A DNA stretch of 64,000 bases from Rutstroemia sp. NJR-2017a BVV2 (lineage: Eukaryota > Ascomycota > Leotiomycetes > Helotiales > Rutstroemiaceae). Below the pieces are notes generated by a model, which was not told where the DNA came from, did no database searches, and saw only the letters and a program-made list of their open reading frames with translations. This document shows positions 10,897-22,200 of the stretch, one piece after another. The DNA is taken from the NCBI GenBank assembly GCA_002946415.1, contig NJPS01000055.1:186001-250000 (forward strand), read 5' to 3'. Position 1 is the stretch's first letter, and every line of letters starts with the position of its first letter. Both the position numbers and the translations under genes were made by a program.

Positions 10897-11760
10897 TTAC
10901 TTATATGTCTCTTCTCTCGCAGCCCTTCCGCTCAATGCTTGATACCTATCGCTGCGACGCCCACGCCCTACGACTCGTGTAAATAACCCCTTAAATACCT
11001 TCTCTCTCTTATCCTCTTCGCTCTTTCCCTTCTCCCTCTTTGGTCTTTTCTCTCTTTCCCTCTTCTTTCCCTCCCTCTTCCCTCTCTTTTCTCTCTCCTT
11101 CGCTCTCTTCTCTCTCTTCTCCCTCTTCTCTCTCTCTATTTCTTCATTTTCCACCTTTGACTCTCGTATTCTCTTTCTACTCCTCGCCCTCCCATCCTCA
11201 TTTATCATATCTCTTTCCGCCCTTCTAACCCCCACCTCCTCCTCATTCTCCTTTGTCCTCCTCTTTACAGAAACCTGCACCTCATGTCTTGAATTGGCCT
11301 CCCTATCCATCTTATTTACAATCCCAGGCCATCTCTCATTCTTAAAACTCTCATGATCTTTCGCCTCCACCGCCACAAATTGAATCAACCCATCTTTCCA
11401 GGAATCCAAATCCTGCAACTTCATCCCCCTCAACCCCAAAGACTTCCTCAACACCCATCCCGTCTCCCATCCCTTCGGGAACTTCCCATCCGCGTCCCTT
11501 TTCGGCTCCTTCCACATCCATTCGCGGTTATTGAATTCCATGCAAGCGTCTCTATCATAGATGTGGATTTGTCTACCGTGCTTATCTTGACCATGGGTGT
11601 AGAAGTTGCAGTATTTGTAATCCATATAGGTGTATTTATCGCGGTTTTGGATGATGTGGGCTTCATTTTCTTTGAGAGGCTGGATAGGTTGTTCTCTGTT
11701 TGAACCTCCGTAATCGCTCTTGCGATCCCGAGTGAAGTATAGATATTTATTTGTCGCCAT
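10897..11760 (-). CDS. Hypothetical protein with a Lys/Arg/Glu-rich C-terminal tail
   Basis: 287 residues from the ATG at 11760. The frame stays open to 11940, but the extra 60 residues look like untranslated sequence, and MATNKYLYFTRDRK is the more natural start. Residues 1-150 look globular, rich in Tyr, Trp and Asp, with pieces such as IHIYDRDACMEFNNREW and PKGWETGWVLRKS. From about 175 on, the protein becomes a highly charged helix, with about 60 residues of KREKREKRAKEREKR-like repeats, then a basic tail ending RAAREETYK. The tail could be a single alpha helix or nucleic-acid-binding region and would carry nuclear-localisation-like clusters. No known domain is recognised. The antisense CT-rich strand gives several false frames. 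Confidence 0.7.
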   Translation of the reverse strand: MATNKYLYFTRDRKSDYGGSNREQPIQPLKENEAHIIQNRDKYTYMDYKYCNFYTHGQDKHGRQIHIYDRDACMEFNNREWMWKEPKRDADGKFPKGWETGWVLRKSLGLRGMKLQDLDSWKDGLIQFVAVEAKDHESFKNERWPGIVNKMDREANSRHEVQVSVKRRTKENEEEVGVRRAERDMINEDGRARSRKRIRESKVENEEIEREKREKREKRAKEREKRGKREGKKREREKRPKREKGKSEEDKREKVFKGLFTRVVGRGRRSDRYQALSGRAAREETYK

Positions 11761-13675
11761 GTCTATTTGCACTACGTGAATTACTGGGTCTTTGAATGCT
11801 GTATGAAGGGAGCAAGTTGTACTTATTGCAACTACAGTGGTAGAGAGCGAAGTAGGAAGATACGAAGATGAACAACTAAAATATCCGTGTTCCAGCTGCC
11901 TTTTTATCCTGAGCCGGAATCCAACTGAGGATCGAAACAATACGAAGCCGTGTATTCCTAAGTTTTCTCAATAGGTAAATTTGCAGGTCGTTTTTTGGTG
12001 TCAAGTCTGCTCGCGGCTTGCTTGACCGCGTTTGCCGCCGGCCACTTGGTTGGTTCCTGGCGGGTAATATCCTTCACCCTAATTCTCAACCACAGCGTGT
12101 GGCCCAAAGCTCGGCGGCGGAATTTATAAGGATTTCATAGATCTTCGAAACTTCCTTACGTAGTCATTTGACGTTTGTACCCCACTGTTTTTGACATTGT
12201 CATTACGAAGGGCTCAGAGGAGGGGTTGCTAACGCGACACTGGCATTAAGCGAGAGAGGGGTAACGGTCCCACTCACGCGCCAACTATGAATCGAGGGTT
12301 ATACAGTTTTGTGTGCAACGTACATAGATTTGAGTTCGGTATACTTCATTGAGATTGCTCATAGAAATGATGAGCGAGTGCTTCGCTGGTGAACCCCCTC
12401 GCTGTTCGAGCTGCGGATGTCAGAACACATGACTCTAGAATCCTGTTGATATCAGGGCTTCATGCTCCACCTATCATCTCTTGTACGCTTTCACCTAGTT
12501 GTTGATAACTCGGCGAATTCCCTTAGTCCTTCATATATTCTTCTAGTCATGATTTGCATCAACACACAAATATACGGACCACCGCTCGAGAAGTTTCGCA
12601 AGTCCTAGTATATCATGAAAGAACAAATTTGAGAATCTTTCGTTCCAAAGGCTCAACTGCTCAAGCATTGGGTTATAAAATGCAGCTTCACATCGGGCTA
12701 CCAACCTTTCGACAGCCTTAGAGTTCTCCAATTGAAGCGGGGCACCGAAATAAACATCTTGTATGCCTCAGTAGATTCATATGCCGCCATTTTCAACGAA
12801 TGGTTCCACTTCACAGACCACAAGAATGGCGACAAATGTCCTAGTAGGCTAATAGAAGGCTATAGTTCAAGACCCCTCGGACTTGCGCGACGTTTCCGGC
12901 CCTCGTTTCTAGTCTTCCTTTTCTCACATGCACCTCGATGTAATCAATTTCTCAGCGCGACACGAAACTTCAGATGAATTCTACTAATTTATTGATCTAT
13001 GTGCATTGATTCAGTGCATAAAAGTGTACCTAAGTAGGTAAGTAATTGAATCGACGTTGAAGTAAGTTCCAATTCTGAAGCTCTGATGTGAGTGAGCATT
13101 GTGCAAGTGGGCTATGATCAGTTACTGACAAAGGCAGTTAGCTTTTAATTCTATCTGTTAGAATAGGCTCTTAGCCTTCAGGTGAATGTAGAATATGCTG
13201 TATGAATCAAGGGTAGTAGATGAGTAAGTGGCATATGATATACACACGTGACGGAATGGAGTAGCCATGGTGATGAGGACTTTAATAAAGGTACCCGGAG
13301 GGGTGGGGGAGAAAACAAGGCGATGGCAGGAAGGCAGGGAAGTCGACAAGATATCAAAATCAGGTATTGGACGGCAGTTTGGTGGAATGTTAAATTCTCT
13401 AGATACATTTTGAGTGAGACTTTGGCATGTTGAATGCCTTTTGGCAGGAAAAAAAAAGAGACTACCACTGCCATAATTACTGAACACCACCTGAAAAAAA
13501 TAATAACCCGACAAATGAAATGAAAGATAAGAGAAAAATCAGGCCGCTGCTCATCATTAGAAGAAGGAAACAAAATTGTTCCACACTCAAATCCTCCATC
13601 AACCAGACTGTAAAGATGAAATGAAACAAAACTCCGATATGTAGGCAGCCATTCCAAAATGGTGGAGAAGTTATG
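11761..13675. other. Intergenic, 1.9 kb
   Basis: Upstream of the Lys/Arg/Glu-rich protein and downstream of the C2H2 gene. Short frames at 12543-12977 and 13158-13657 have no recognisable domain or splice partners. I see no gene here. Confidence 0.5.
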
Positions 13676-14757
13676 TCATAGACTAGAGGCATTGTCTACG
13701 AAGCGGCAGGAATCATCCCAATCCTTAAATACCCGCAGACCCGGAAGTGTGGCGAGCACCGGATCGTTCTTTGACAGGGATGAAGCTGAGTTCTGCGGAT
13801 CGCATATCGTACAATCGTGCCACTGTAGTTCATCTGATACGCTGTATACCGTAAGTTTTTCACCTCCATTGACTAACTGGGAATAATGATCTCTTGGTAG
13901 TCCATGGCAGGCTTGAAGATGATTTCGCAACTGGTACCATTCCCAGTGCTCATCTATGGTCTCTGCACAAGCACCAAGAGAACAGGAATACGACCGGGTC
14001 CACCTATCAACGTCATATTTAGAATGACAATCGTTAAAGTGCTTCGAAATCCCCTCGCGGGAGGTAAACTCAGTCATGGAAGAGCAGTGAAGGTACGGGC
14101 AGAAAGCATCATTTAGATGCTCAGTTTCCCGAATATGTTTTAGCCATTTGTCTTTGCGTGCAAATCTTTTTGTTCCCGACTCACATGTCGGGTAAGGGCA
14201 ATCATATGGCCGTTCGTTTGAGTGTCTGGTGGTTTTGTGACGCCGAAGATCCGAAATATTTCGGAAAGGCTTTTGATAAGAACATCGAGGTACGGAGCAT
14301 AACAGAGGGTTCAGATGGATGTTGTTGAGATGATTGGTGTAAGAGCGTTCTGTTTTGAAGATGGTTTTTGTTTTGCAGCCTTCCCATGTACAACGGCTAT
14401 CTGCTTTCCATGCAGAAATTTCTGGCAAGGCTGAATTCTGAGTAGGACCCATCGAAGGCCCAATTGTTGAATTGCCGCCTCTGACTCTGACGCCCTGTTA
14501 GCGTATTTGACTTTTTTTTTAACTCACCGATTTTCGTCAATTATCTGCCGCGGCTCCCTATCCACCAATTCATTCGCTGGGATAGCGTCATCCAACATCG
14601 CGCTGTAGTCTGCGAAACCCGACATCGAATTGTCATTGGTCTGTGGGACCTCGACCGCATCCAGAGATGGGTATGGATTGGCCTCCATATATGCAAGCAT
14701 CTCGTCGAGTGTGGTGGTGTTGAGTGCGGCCCAATCGATATCCATGTTCGAATCCAT
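13676..14757 (-). CDS. C2H2 zinc-finger protein with five fingers and acidic N-terminus, two exons
   Basis: Exons are 14757-14528 and 14486-13676, giving 346 residues. The in-phase acceptor is the second or third of three nearby AGs, so the start of exon two could be 14486 or 14480. The N-terminal 75 residues are acidic with Met, Leu and Tyr, resembling an activation region. Five C-x4-C...H-x3/4-H fingers follow, beginning at CTWEGC, CSVPRC, CPYPTC, CPYLHC and CSLGAC. The second and third are joined by a linker containing NERPYDC, close to the TGEKP-type linker of DNA-binding fingers. A plausible role is a nuclear transcription regulator. The target is unknown. The C-terminal 60 residues carry no motif. 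Confidence 0.82.
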
Positions 14758-15092
14758 TTCAGGCAAGCTGAAAAAGTGAAGCGAACTAGCGAGGGCGTTC
14801 TCGGCAGGATAAATCCCAGGGCGATTTGTGAGGCTCTTGGAGTTGGTGAATGCGATAGTGCGAAGATTGTTTGAAGAAAAGGTGTGAAATTTGCTGCAAA
14901 AAGAGAGGGCAGAGAGGTCGGGGGGTTAGATTGATTATATGCTTCTCGACTCAAAGGCCAAGGTTGTGGCAGGGCGCTCACGAAGTAAGAACCCTGCTCA
15001 GTCAGTATGTGAAAACCCCTGGAAACAAGCAAAAGCACAGCTTCCTGGATGTAAAGCTCTCGGTTGAAGTATACTATTAGATTAATTAATGA
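14758..15092. other. Intergenic, 335 bases
   Basis: Upstream of the C2H2 gene and downstream of the CorA-type gene, both on the minus strand. Nothing specific is seen. Confidence 0.5.
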
Positions 15093-17042
15093 TCACCTAG
15101 ATCTCTTCTCATTCGCTTCTCTAACCATCCTTCCTTTCCTACTCCTCGAGATACCTCTTCTCTGTATCGCACCCTTGAACCACCACGCAATCATATCTCT
15201 CATCATGAAGCAAATAACCGCGAATGCGACCGGCAAGGCTATCTTCCAGAAATAGCTCTCGTTGTTTCGGATACTCGGCATATCCGCAAAATTCATACCA
15301 AAATATCCAGTCAAGAAAGAAAGGGGAAGGAAAATAATGGTAACAATTGTGAGTTGTTTCATCGACTCGTTTTGGTAGGCGGAAATGGTGTTGAAGATTA
15401 AATCGATCATGCCATCTGCGTTGCGACGTAACATGTCGAGTGAGTCGGTAATCAAAACGATATGATCCTCCACATCGCCAAGATATGTTTGTGCCATGGG
15501 ACTGATTTTGACAACCGAAGTTGCTTTCGCCATGTCGCCCCGTGAGCTACCTTCTCTTCCAATAAATTTGTGGTCGCGAAGGGAGCTTATAAGACTCGCG
15601 ATGGGGTTAATGAAATTACGTAATGTCGTGATTTCGCTGGTAACAATGTACAAACTTGTTGTGTGCTGTATACTTGGATTGGTGAGGACATTAAGCTCCA
15701 AGGAGCCTATGGCATCTTGATATGCAAATGTAACAGGTATAGCAAGATCTATAATAGCATCGATGATGGCCTGCATTAACATCGATGCGTCACAAGACTT
15801 TCTAAGAATAGTGTCTGGTGTACTCAATCTATGAAGGATAGGAGTCTCGACGTCGTCAGCGGACGATTCGAAAAATGATATCACAGTGTTGTCTGTAAGA
15901 GTTAGCTAGATAACATGGATGTAGAATGGGGGCTTACCAGCTGTCAAAAAAATCGAGACTTGCTCTGCGCTGACAGCCAATTTCTGTTGTGTCAAGGGTG
16001 AATGTCTCTCCATATATGCCATTCGTTCTTGGTTTGGACCACCGTGGTATCTTTGCAGTGTCCTCAACTTCTGCACGGGAGCACCTTTCACTCCATCAGT
16101 ATGCGCAGTGACGAATCCATTTATAGGATCATGGACTCCAGCAACAGATTTGAGGTTTTGCTGTTTTGCTTTTTTCTTCGGCGCTTCCCAACGTTTCCGC
16201 AGGCTGTGCAGTACCTTCCGATATGGCCCCCTTTTCGCGCGATTGAAAGTTTCTATACTTTGATCATCATCGCTGTCGGAATCGCTTTCATAATCAGGAT
16301 GTATGTGGACGAGTTTTTGGAGGGTCATAACAATATAAGTATGGTCCGTATACCTGATCGCCATTAGCATATATAATAAACTCGCGTTTCCCCAACTCAC
16401 CAATCTGCCTTCGTCCTATTGTTCACATTGACCATGTCCTCTATCGCCAACCTGTGTAACTTCTTGGACTTTCCTACTGCTTGTATCACGTCCCAACTCA
16501 GCCCATTAATATTAATCCATCGGCACTTAATCCAGGCTTCTTGCTCCAATTCCAAGAAATCCACTAATTGGGCATTATCGAATTCCCGCATCACCATATT
16601 ATCCTCACTAAAGTCCACAACCGTTATCTGACACTCCTCATGTAACAACGGAGCCGTGGAGCGTCCGCCATCTGGCTTCGAAGGATCAAGACCAGGTTCT
16701 TGTCCAGGATGCCATTCGGGTCGTCGTGGTGCCATATCTACTGTGCGAAAGGTATTCGAGCGTGTTGTGCGACGACGCAAACTTGGAGAAGGGCCGCGCT
16801 TGGACGAGGAGGAAGATAGATTCGTTTGAGTGGTGTGAAGCTCATCTGCGACTCTAAGATTAGAATTGTACAGGTAATCGCACATGCTCGTGTCGGTGTA
16901 GCACCAAAGCGGATCCATCAACTTGGAAGGGACGTCACTTACGAGCAGGAGCAGTAGGCAAACTCTCCAGATCAAATCCCACATTTCTCGTTGGCGAACT
17001 GACTGCCGACGGAGAGAAATCGCGCCGCTCGGTTTCAGACAT
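15093..17042 (-). CDS. CorA-type magnesium/divalent cation transporter, four exons
   Basis: Exons are 17042-16943, 16851-16401, 16353-15938 and 15892-15093, giving 588 residues. A long cytoplasmic N-terminal region includes Ser/Arg-rich and Asp/Ser-rich (YESDSDSDDD) linkers. Near the C-terminus are two helices: the first ends at the diagnostic YFGMNF (GMN at about 521-523), the second is FWKIALPVAFAVICFMM followed by a strongly basic tail. The GMN loop forms the ion selectivity filter of CorA/Alr/Mnr2 pentamers. The central helices with LGDVEDHIVLITDSLDML match the long pore-lining helix region of the family. It should carry Mg2+ across the plasma or vacuolar membrane; which one cannot be told. 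The frame is also open upstream of the chosen ATG to 17143, but the GTAAGT donor after residue 33 favours the spliced start. Confidence 0.88.
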
Positions 17043-18778
17043 CTTGCTTCAGTAAATATCTGCGCCAAAAGGAGCCTTCCTTTTTGATAAATTCCGATCG
17101 AGGTTGAACTTTCGCGGGTCCCTCTTTCCAATCTGCGCAACAATTCCTAGGGTATAAAATAAAATTCCGGGGCGCCTCGTAACAATGATTTGCACAATGC
17201 GCAAAATAACGATGAACTATACTAAAAGAGAGTCGAATTGATGCAAATCAATATGTAACATGGGAAAGTGGAAGAAAGTTTATCTGATGTCAATTGACGG
17301 TGGAGACTTTTTGCGGGAAATAAGCTTCGCCAAGGCAAGCGGGAAAGCCCGCTCTGAACGCGTTTCTGCATGAATGCACATCTTGCATAACACTCCTATT
17401 CCGGCTTCTTTGCACGGGAATTCGCTTCTGATGTCATATTGGTCAATGTGTGTCATTCCACAACTTCACTGTGCCTTTCGTGTGGGAGATTGCCTGAAGC
17501 AATTTTCTACTGAATGCGACGTTGTGTGTGTCTGCCTTTTATTTGCAATCACCGCTCTCTCTTTTTGGGCTGCTTGCACAACCATCAATTCAAAGTGCCG
17601 AGTGGGAGTGCAGCGTTGCCATAGTACAACACCATAAAGTATCCTCACTATCGTTGACTCTCACGGTAACAGCCTCAGTATGCGATTCGCCCCAACTCCT
17701 ACATGTCTACCAGCTATACTTCCAACATCTATCCTATCTAGTCTCCACACGTAAACATCTCGATCTCAAATCCAATATCGCGTTTTTACTTGTAGCTAGC
17801 GCGCTCACTCTCCAGCTTAGTCATGTGTGACCTAAAATAACACCTAGCCTCAACTTCTTGGTAGATATCCAAGCTTCCAATCCAAACCTTCACCTCCTCC
17901 TCACTTCCAAGTATACCTCCCCAACTCACGACATCATCACCATCACATCTCATCTCCCATTCCATCCCATCTCGTCATCCACATACACATTGACCAACAC
18001 CCGCACAATGCCATCACCATTGACTCACCCATCACGACAAAATGACGAACACGAACAAACCACCAATTTCACTCAGCGCCCTGCACAGCCCAGCCCTAAT
18101 TTCCCTAACCTCCCACGCACAAACTCAACGAGGCTGAGCAGGCAGCCTTCTTCTCGTTTTTATTTCCCTCTCATCTGCCATAGGACACGAGTTAGCCGCC
18201 CAAGTGGAGCCGAACGTCACATCCGAGAACCAATGATACCGTACTGTGCGGATGCAACGCGGTCCCCACGGCACGGGTATCGAATTGCTGGGGTAGGGGG
18301 GCCCTGATAGGCGTTGATGTGACGGTACGAATTAAAAGGGAAAGGTAAGGTGTTGAACCTTGCTAGGTGGTGAGGTGAGGTGAATCTTCCGTGTGGTTCG
18401 TGTTGTGGGGTCGTGGTCGTGGTTTTGATGGTATGTTACTTACAGAGAGGGATGCATGCCTGGGTGAAGGGCTCATGGGCTGGGTTTAATGGGCGATGGG
18501 AATAGCTTCATCTGGTGAGCATGAGATACGGCCTAACAGGATAGAGCAAAAGAATAGTATCGCGATCACTGCCGAGTGGCCAGTTACAATCTTACAATCC
18601 ACACATATCACTGGAAAAGCCAACGGAATCATAAATTTCAGCGAAGAAAAAAATTATTGTTTATCATTTTCGTATGTTTTTGATAGTTAATCATATCCCT
18701 TCCTTCCGTCCATTCATCATTCATTCCGACCGTCGCTAAAAAACACATCATCCCATCCACTCATGCCACGCCCCTCCC
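17043..18778. other. Intergenic, 1.7 kb, with a CT-rich leader-like stretch
   Basis: From about 17870 to 18010 the plus strand is CT-rich and ends in an ATG at 18008 with a good fungal start context (GCACAATGCC). The frame behind it runs 100 codons to 18307, Pro/Ser/Arg-rich, with no domain and no clear continuation by splicing. It may be a small unannotated gene or a non-coding transcript leader. I do not call it a gene. Confidence 0.4.
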
Positions 18779-19285
18779 TTAATTCCTCCTCCTCTCCTCA
18801 GTGTAGTATTCATCGACCGAAATAATCCTCAGCTGCGACGCCGTGCCTATCTCAAACGGCCACTTCACCTCAAACGGTGAAACCACATCGAAATCCACCC
18901 GCATCACCTGATCCACCCTCTCCTTCTCATACCGCGACGGTGTCATCCTCCACGGCGTCTTCACATCCCTCTCCATCCGTATCTCCATCTCCATCTCCGT
19001 CTCATCCCCGGATTCCGACTCCGAAGACGAATAATCTATTGGTCTCAGCAACGGCGATCGCGACGCCGGACTCGGACATGGGGAGTCGCCTCGTCGCCTC
19101 CGCGCTGCTGCTTCTCCGGATGCTTTCATTAAATCGAAGTCTGTGGATGAGGTGCGTTTGAGAGGTCGGTGACTGCGTGCGTGTTGGGCGGATTCGCCGA
19201 GGCGCATGAAGGAGTCCATGTCGGTTATGGAGATTATTGGGCCACCGCCGATGATGGGCTGTCGTGGTGGTGGGTTGGTCAACAT
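18779..19285 (-). CDS. Small Ser/Arg-rich hypothetical protein
   Basis: 168 residues from the ATG at 19285; the frame extends to 19375 but the upstream part is His/Tyr-rich leader-like sequence. The N-terminus is Pro/Gly-rich (NPPPRQPIIGGGP). A basic patch follows (HARSHRPLKRTSSTDF, then AAARRRRGDSP), which looks like a phosphorylation-prone nuclear-localisation region, then an acidic stretch (SSSESESGDETEMEMEI). The C-terminus (EVKWPFEIG to the end) is more ordered. No known domain. It is the only plausible gene served by the long 5.6 kb region to its right, which would be its 5' flank. Function is unknown. Confidence 0.6.
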   Translation of the reverse strand: MLTNPPPRQPIIGGGPIISITDMDSFMRLGESAQHARSHRPLKRTSSTDFDLMKASGEAAARRRRGDSPCPSPASRSPLLRPIDYSSSESESGDETEMEMEIRMERDVKTPWRMTPSRYEKERVDQVMRVDFDVVSPFEVKWPFEIGTASQLRIISVDEYYTEERRRN

Positions 19286-22200
19286 TTTGGTTGTGTGGTG
19301 ATTAGGGATTAATGTACGTTTGGTGTGGTAGTAGTGGTGGTCTCTCGACTCGGCCGGATGGCTGGGCTGGATCAATCGATCTCGTGTGGCAGTGTTGGTT
19401 GGGTATCTCTTCGAAGACAGTATAGTGTAGTTTTTTCTTTCTCGTCGTCTGGTGTAAAGTAATGATCGTGAAAGAATTCGAATGCAGCAGGGGTATCTTC
19501 AGTAAAAGTCGCAAAGTAGATAGAGATCGTGGGTATCAAAAAATCCGCTCGCCAAGTAATCGTAAGTTGAATAAATCGAGAAATCGAGAAGAAGAAAGAA
19601 CGTTTAGTTAAGGATAGTATCGAAATGCACGTTGGCGTAATATACAGAAAAATGAGTGCTCTGCTTTGATGTTGAGGTTGTTATATCTAAAGATGAGGAT
19701 ATAAGAAAAAAGTCATAGTAAAGAAAAACGAGGATGAACCAGATCCTTATACCTAGGTCGGACCGCATATTCCTCCATGTCATGAATCCCTCAGCCTGCC
19801 CTGTCCAGCGCTTATGTTAAGAGAAAAAGCCAATGTCTTAGACCAAACCCTCCCCCCACTTCGCGCTTCACTGCTTGCTTGCTGGTAAGGCTGTCTTCAT
19901 TACACATTACACACACCGTATGCCGTTCCCATAAAAAGCCACACCCACACACATACGAAAAGTGGAACCCGGCAAGCAGCCAGAAACGAATGCGAGGAGC
20001 TGGCACAGCACAGGCGGATTTCTCTCTCTCACCACAAGAACGAAAGGCCCCATACATTTAGACGCAAGCTCCGCGAGAAACGAAATGAAACGACAAGGGC
20101 TCTTAATTAAGCGAAAGGCTGTGTTCCTGTCATGGCTTTCTATTCAGGGATGCGGAAGTAAATAAATTCTACGATTGGCCAATTTGCGACAGAGCTGGCG
20201 GCAAAATAACGTGCAAATGTCGCTGCTGCTGGGTAAAATTGCAAGGTAGATTGGAGGGAGACAGGGTCTGAGACCGTTTTAGATCACTCTATTACCTATG
20301 CGGACGAGAACGCACGCACAGACGGTCGGACGGACGGGTATGTAAGAAGAGCGTACGGTATGTATGAGCATCCGTATTGTACTTTGTCGTACACAAACGT
20401 CGGGTAGAAACGTATACTGACTGGTAAACGTCTGCAGGGGTCAGCAGCGTATGAGTTAGAACCACCGCGTACGTTCCCATAGGAATCAAGCCTCAGAATG
20501 ACAAGTGTTGGTGAGTCGGAATCAGTCATCGTTCGTGTCAAACACGTAAAACCCCACCAAAACACACAGTCATCCAAACGAACAGCTCGCATGTCAGATA
20601 CAGTTTTAGGAACTAGTCGGTCTGGCTAATCCTTCCTTCTTTCGTTCTTTTCTGCCTCTGTACATTGGGCACCTATCGATCTGTCATGGAAGGCTACGTA
20701 CTGGTCGGCCAGTCGGTCAGCTAGCTGGCTTAGACGTAGGCGACCGTTCACCGCGACCATTCAGCCGTATCGAAAAAATGTTCTATTCCCGAACATTCGG
20801 TCTGACGGTCTAGAATTCAAGGTGCAGGTTTGTTATGGATTACGAAATCGATTGATTCGACGGTTATTTCTGACCTGAGACGAAACAAGACGACATGAAA
20901 CGAAACGGCTATTTTTCGTGAGCAATTCTAACATGTCTAATTGGTTGGTGTGGTGGTGAAATTACACTCTATGCATAAGTTGCCGTAGTACAAATGTTGG
21001 AATTTCCCCCGACTAATGATTAATAGCCTATGCTCAATCGCCTTTTGCGATCGATGATAATGTAAGAATTAGGTTAGTCGATCGCCACGTGTATGGACAA
21101 CTATCCCGCATGGCACCGCATCATCCTTCGAAAAGAAGAAGAAAACTACTCGGTCATGTCGAATCATCTCATGTCATCTTGGGTATATAGGATTTTCATC
21201 ACAGCCGTTCTTAGGCTGCAGGCGTTTTTTGTGCGTATTGTGTTTCGTAGGTACTGATCTGCTGCTAGCTGGTTCCACCCCTATGCATCCTTATGCATGC
21301 ATACCGTGCGATAATCCCCGGGGTGGAGCGATAAGTGGGTATGAATGCAACCCCCGCAAAATGCTGGACTGGACTTCATCCATCATGAATGAGAGGATCG
21401 TCTTCCTTCGGGATGCTCGATAGTCTAATACTCAGTCGCTCGTAGATGGACGATTGTTGCACGTAAATTGTATGCAGGTCCCGTTTATGACAGCTCACGT
21501 TTTTCTGGGCTGGAACCCCCACGAGATAGGTGAGTGTGTGAGTCTGTCCTGTTCCGCAGCCGTTGATTGATCCTGCCGTTTCAGAACTAGTGGCTGGTAT
21601 TGTGATGACCGGCACGGCGTGCATGAGAATTCCGGATCGGGTGCAAACTGTTGGCCTTCCGGGTGGTCACCAAGTGGGGGCGACCATGTGATTGGTTTTG
21701 TTGGAGCGATTGTCGGCGCAGTTGGTGCTTCTATCGGTCACTGTCAATTGGACAAGATCCTCTAGAATGCCTGGTAGGCATATTACCGGTTTCATCTCAA
21801 TCCCTCAGACGGCGAGCTTGGTGGCAATGGGCTTTTGAAAGTATGATTAAAGGGATCAAACATTTAAGGTTGTTGGTGGCGATGGATGCCACAGTGTGGA
21901 ACGACGTGCTACTCAAGCAAATCGATACAAACACGTTTTCACATGTAATTGCAGTGTGCAGCCCTTACACAGTCAATCTACTCATGCATCTATGCTAATC
22001 GGTGACTACCTGCAGCTACGATATCTACCGCTCACTCAATATCTACCCCGAGTGAGCGTAATACCCGCACTCCTGATGGTTAAATAGAGCTCAACATCTA
22101 GTATCCAACACAGAGGTTCCTCCTTGACCCGAGGACTGTCATGTTGGTTTGAATGTGGACCGCTGACACGTGCGCTGAAGCTTCACTTCTGACCGAAAAC

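Noticed and set aside
11040..11703. Plus-strand Ser/Pro/Leu-rich frames
   Set aside because: Antisense shadows of the Lys/Arg/Glu-rich tail.
18008..18307. A 100-codon frame with a good start context
   Set aside because: Low-complexity Pro/Ser/Arg composition, no domain and no convincing splice partner.
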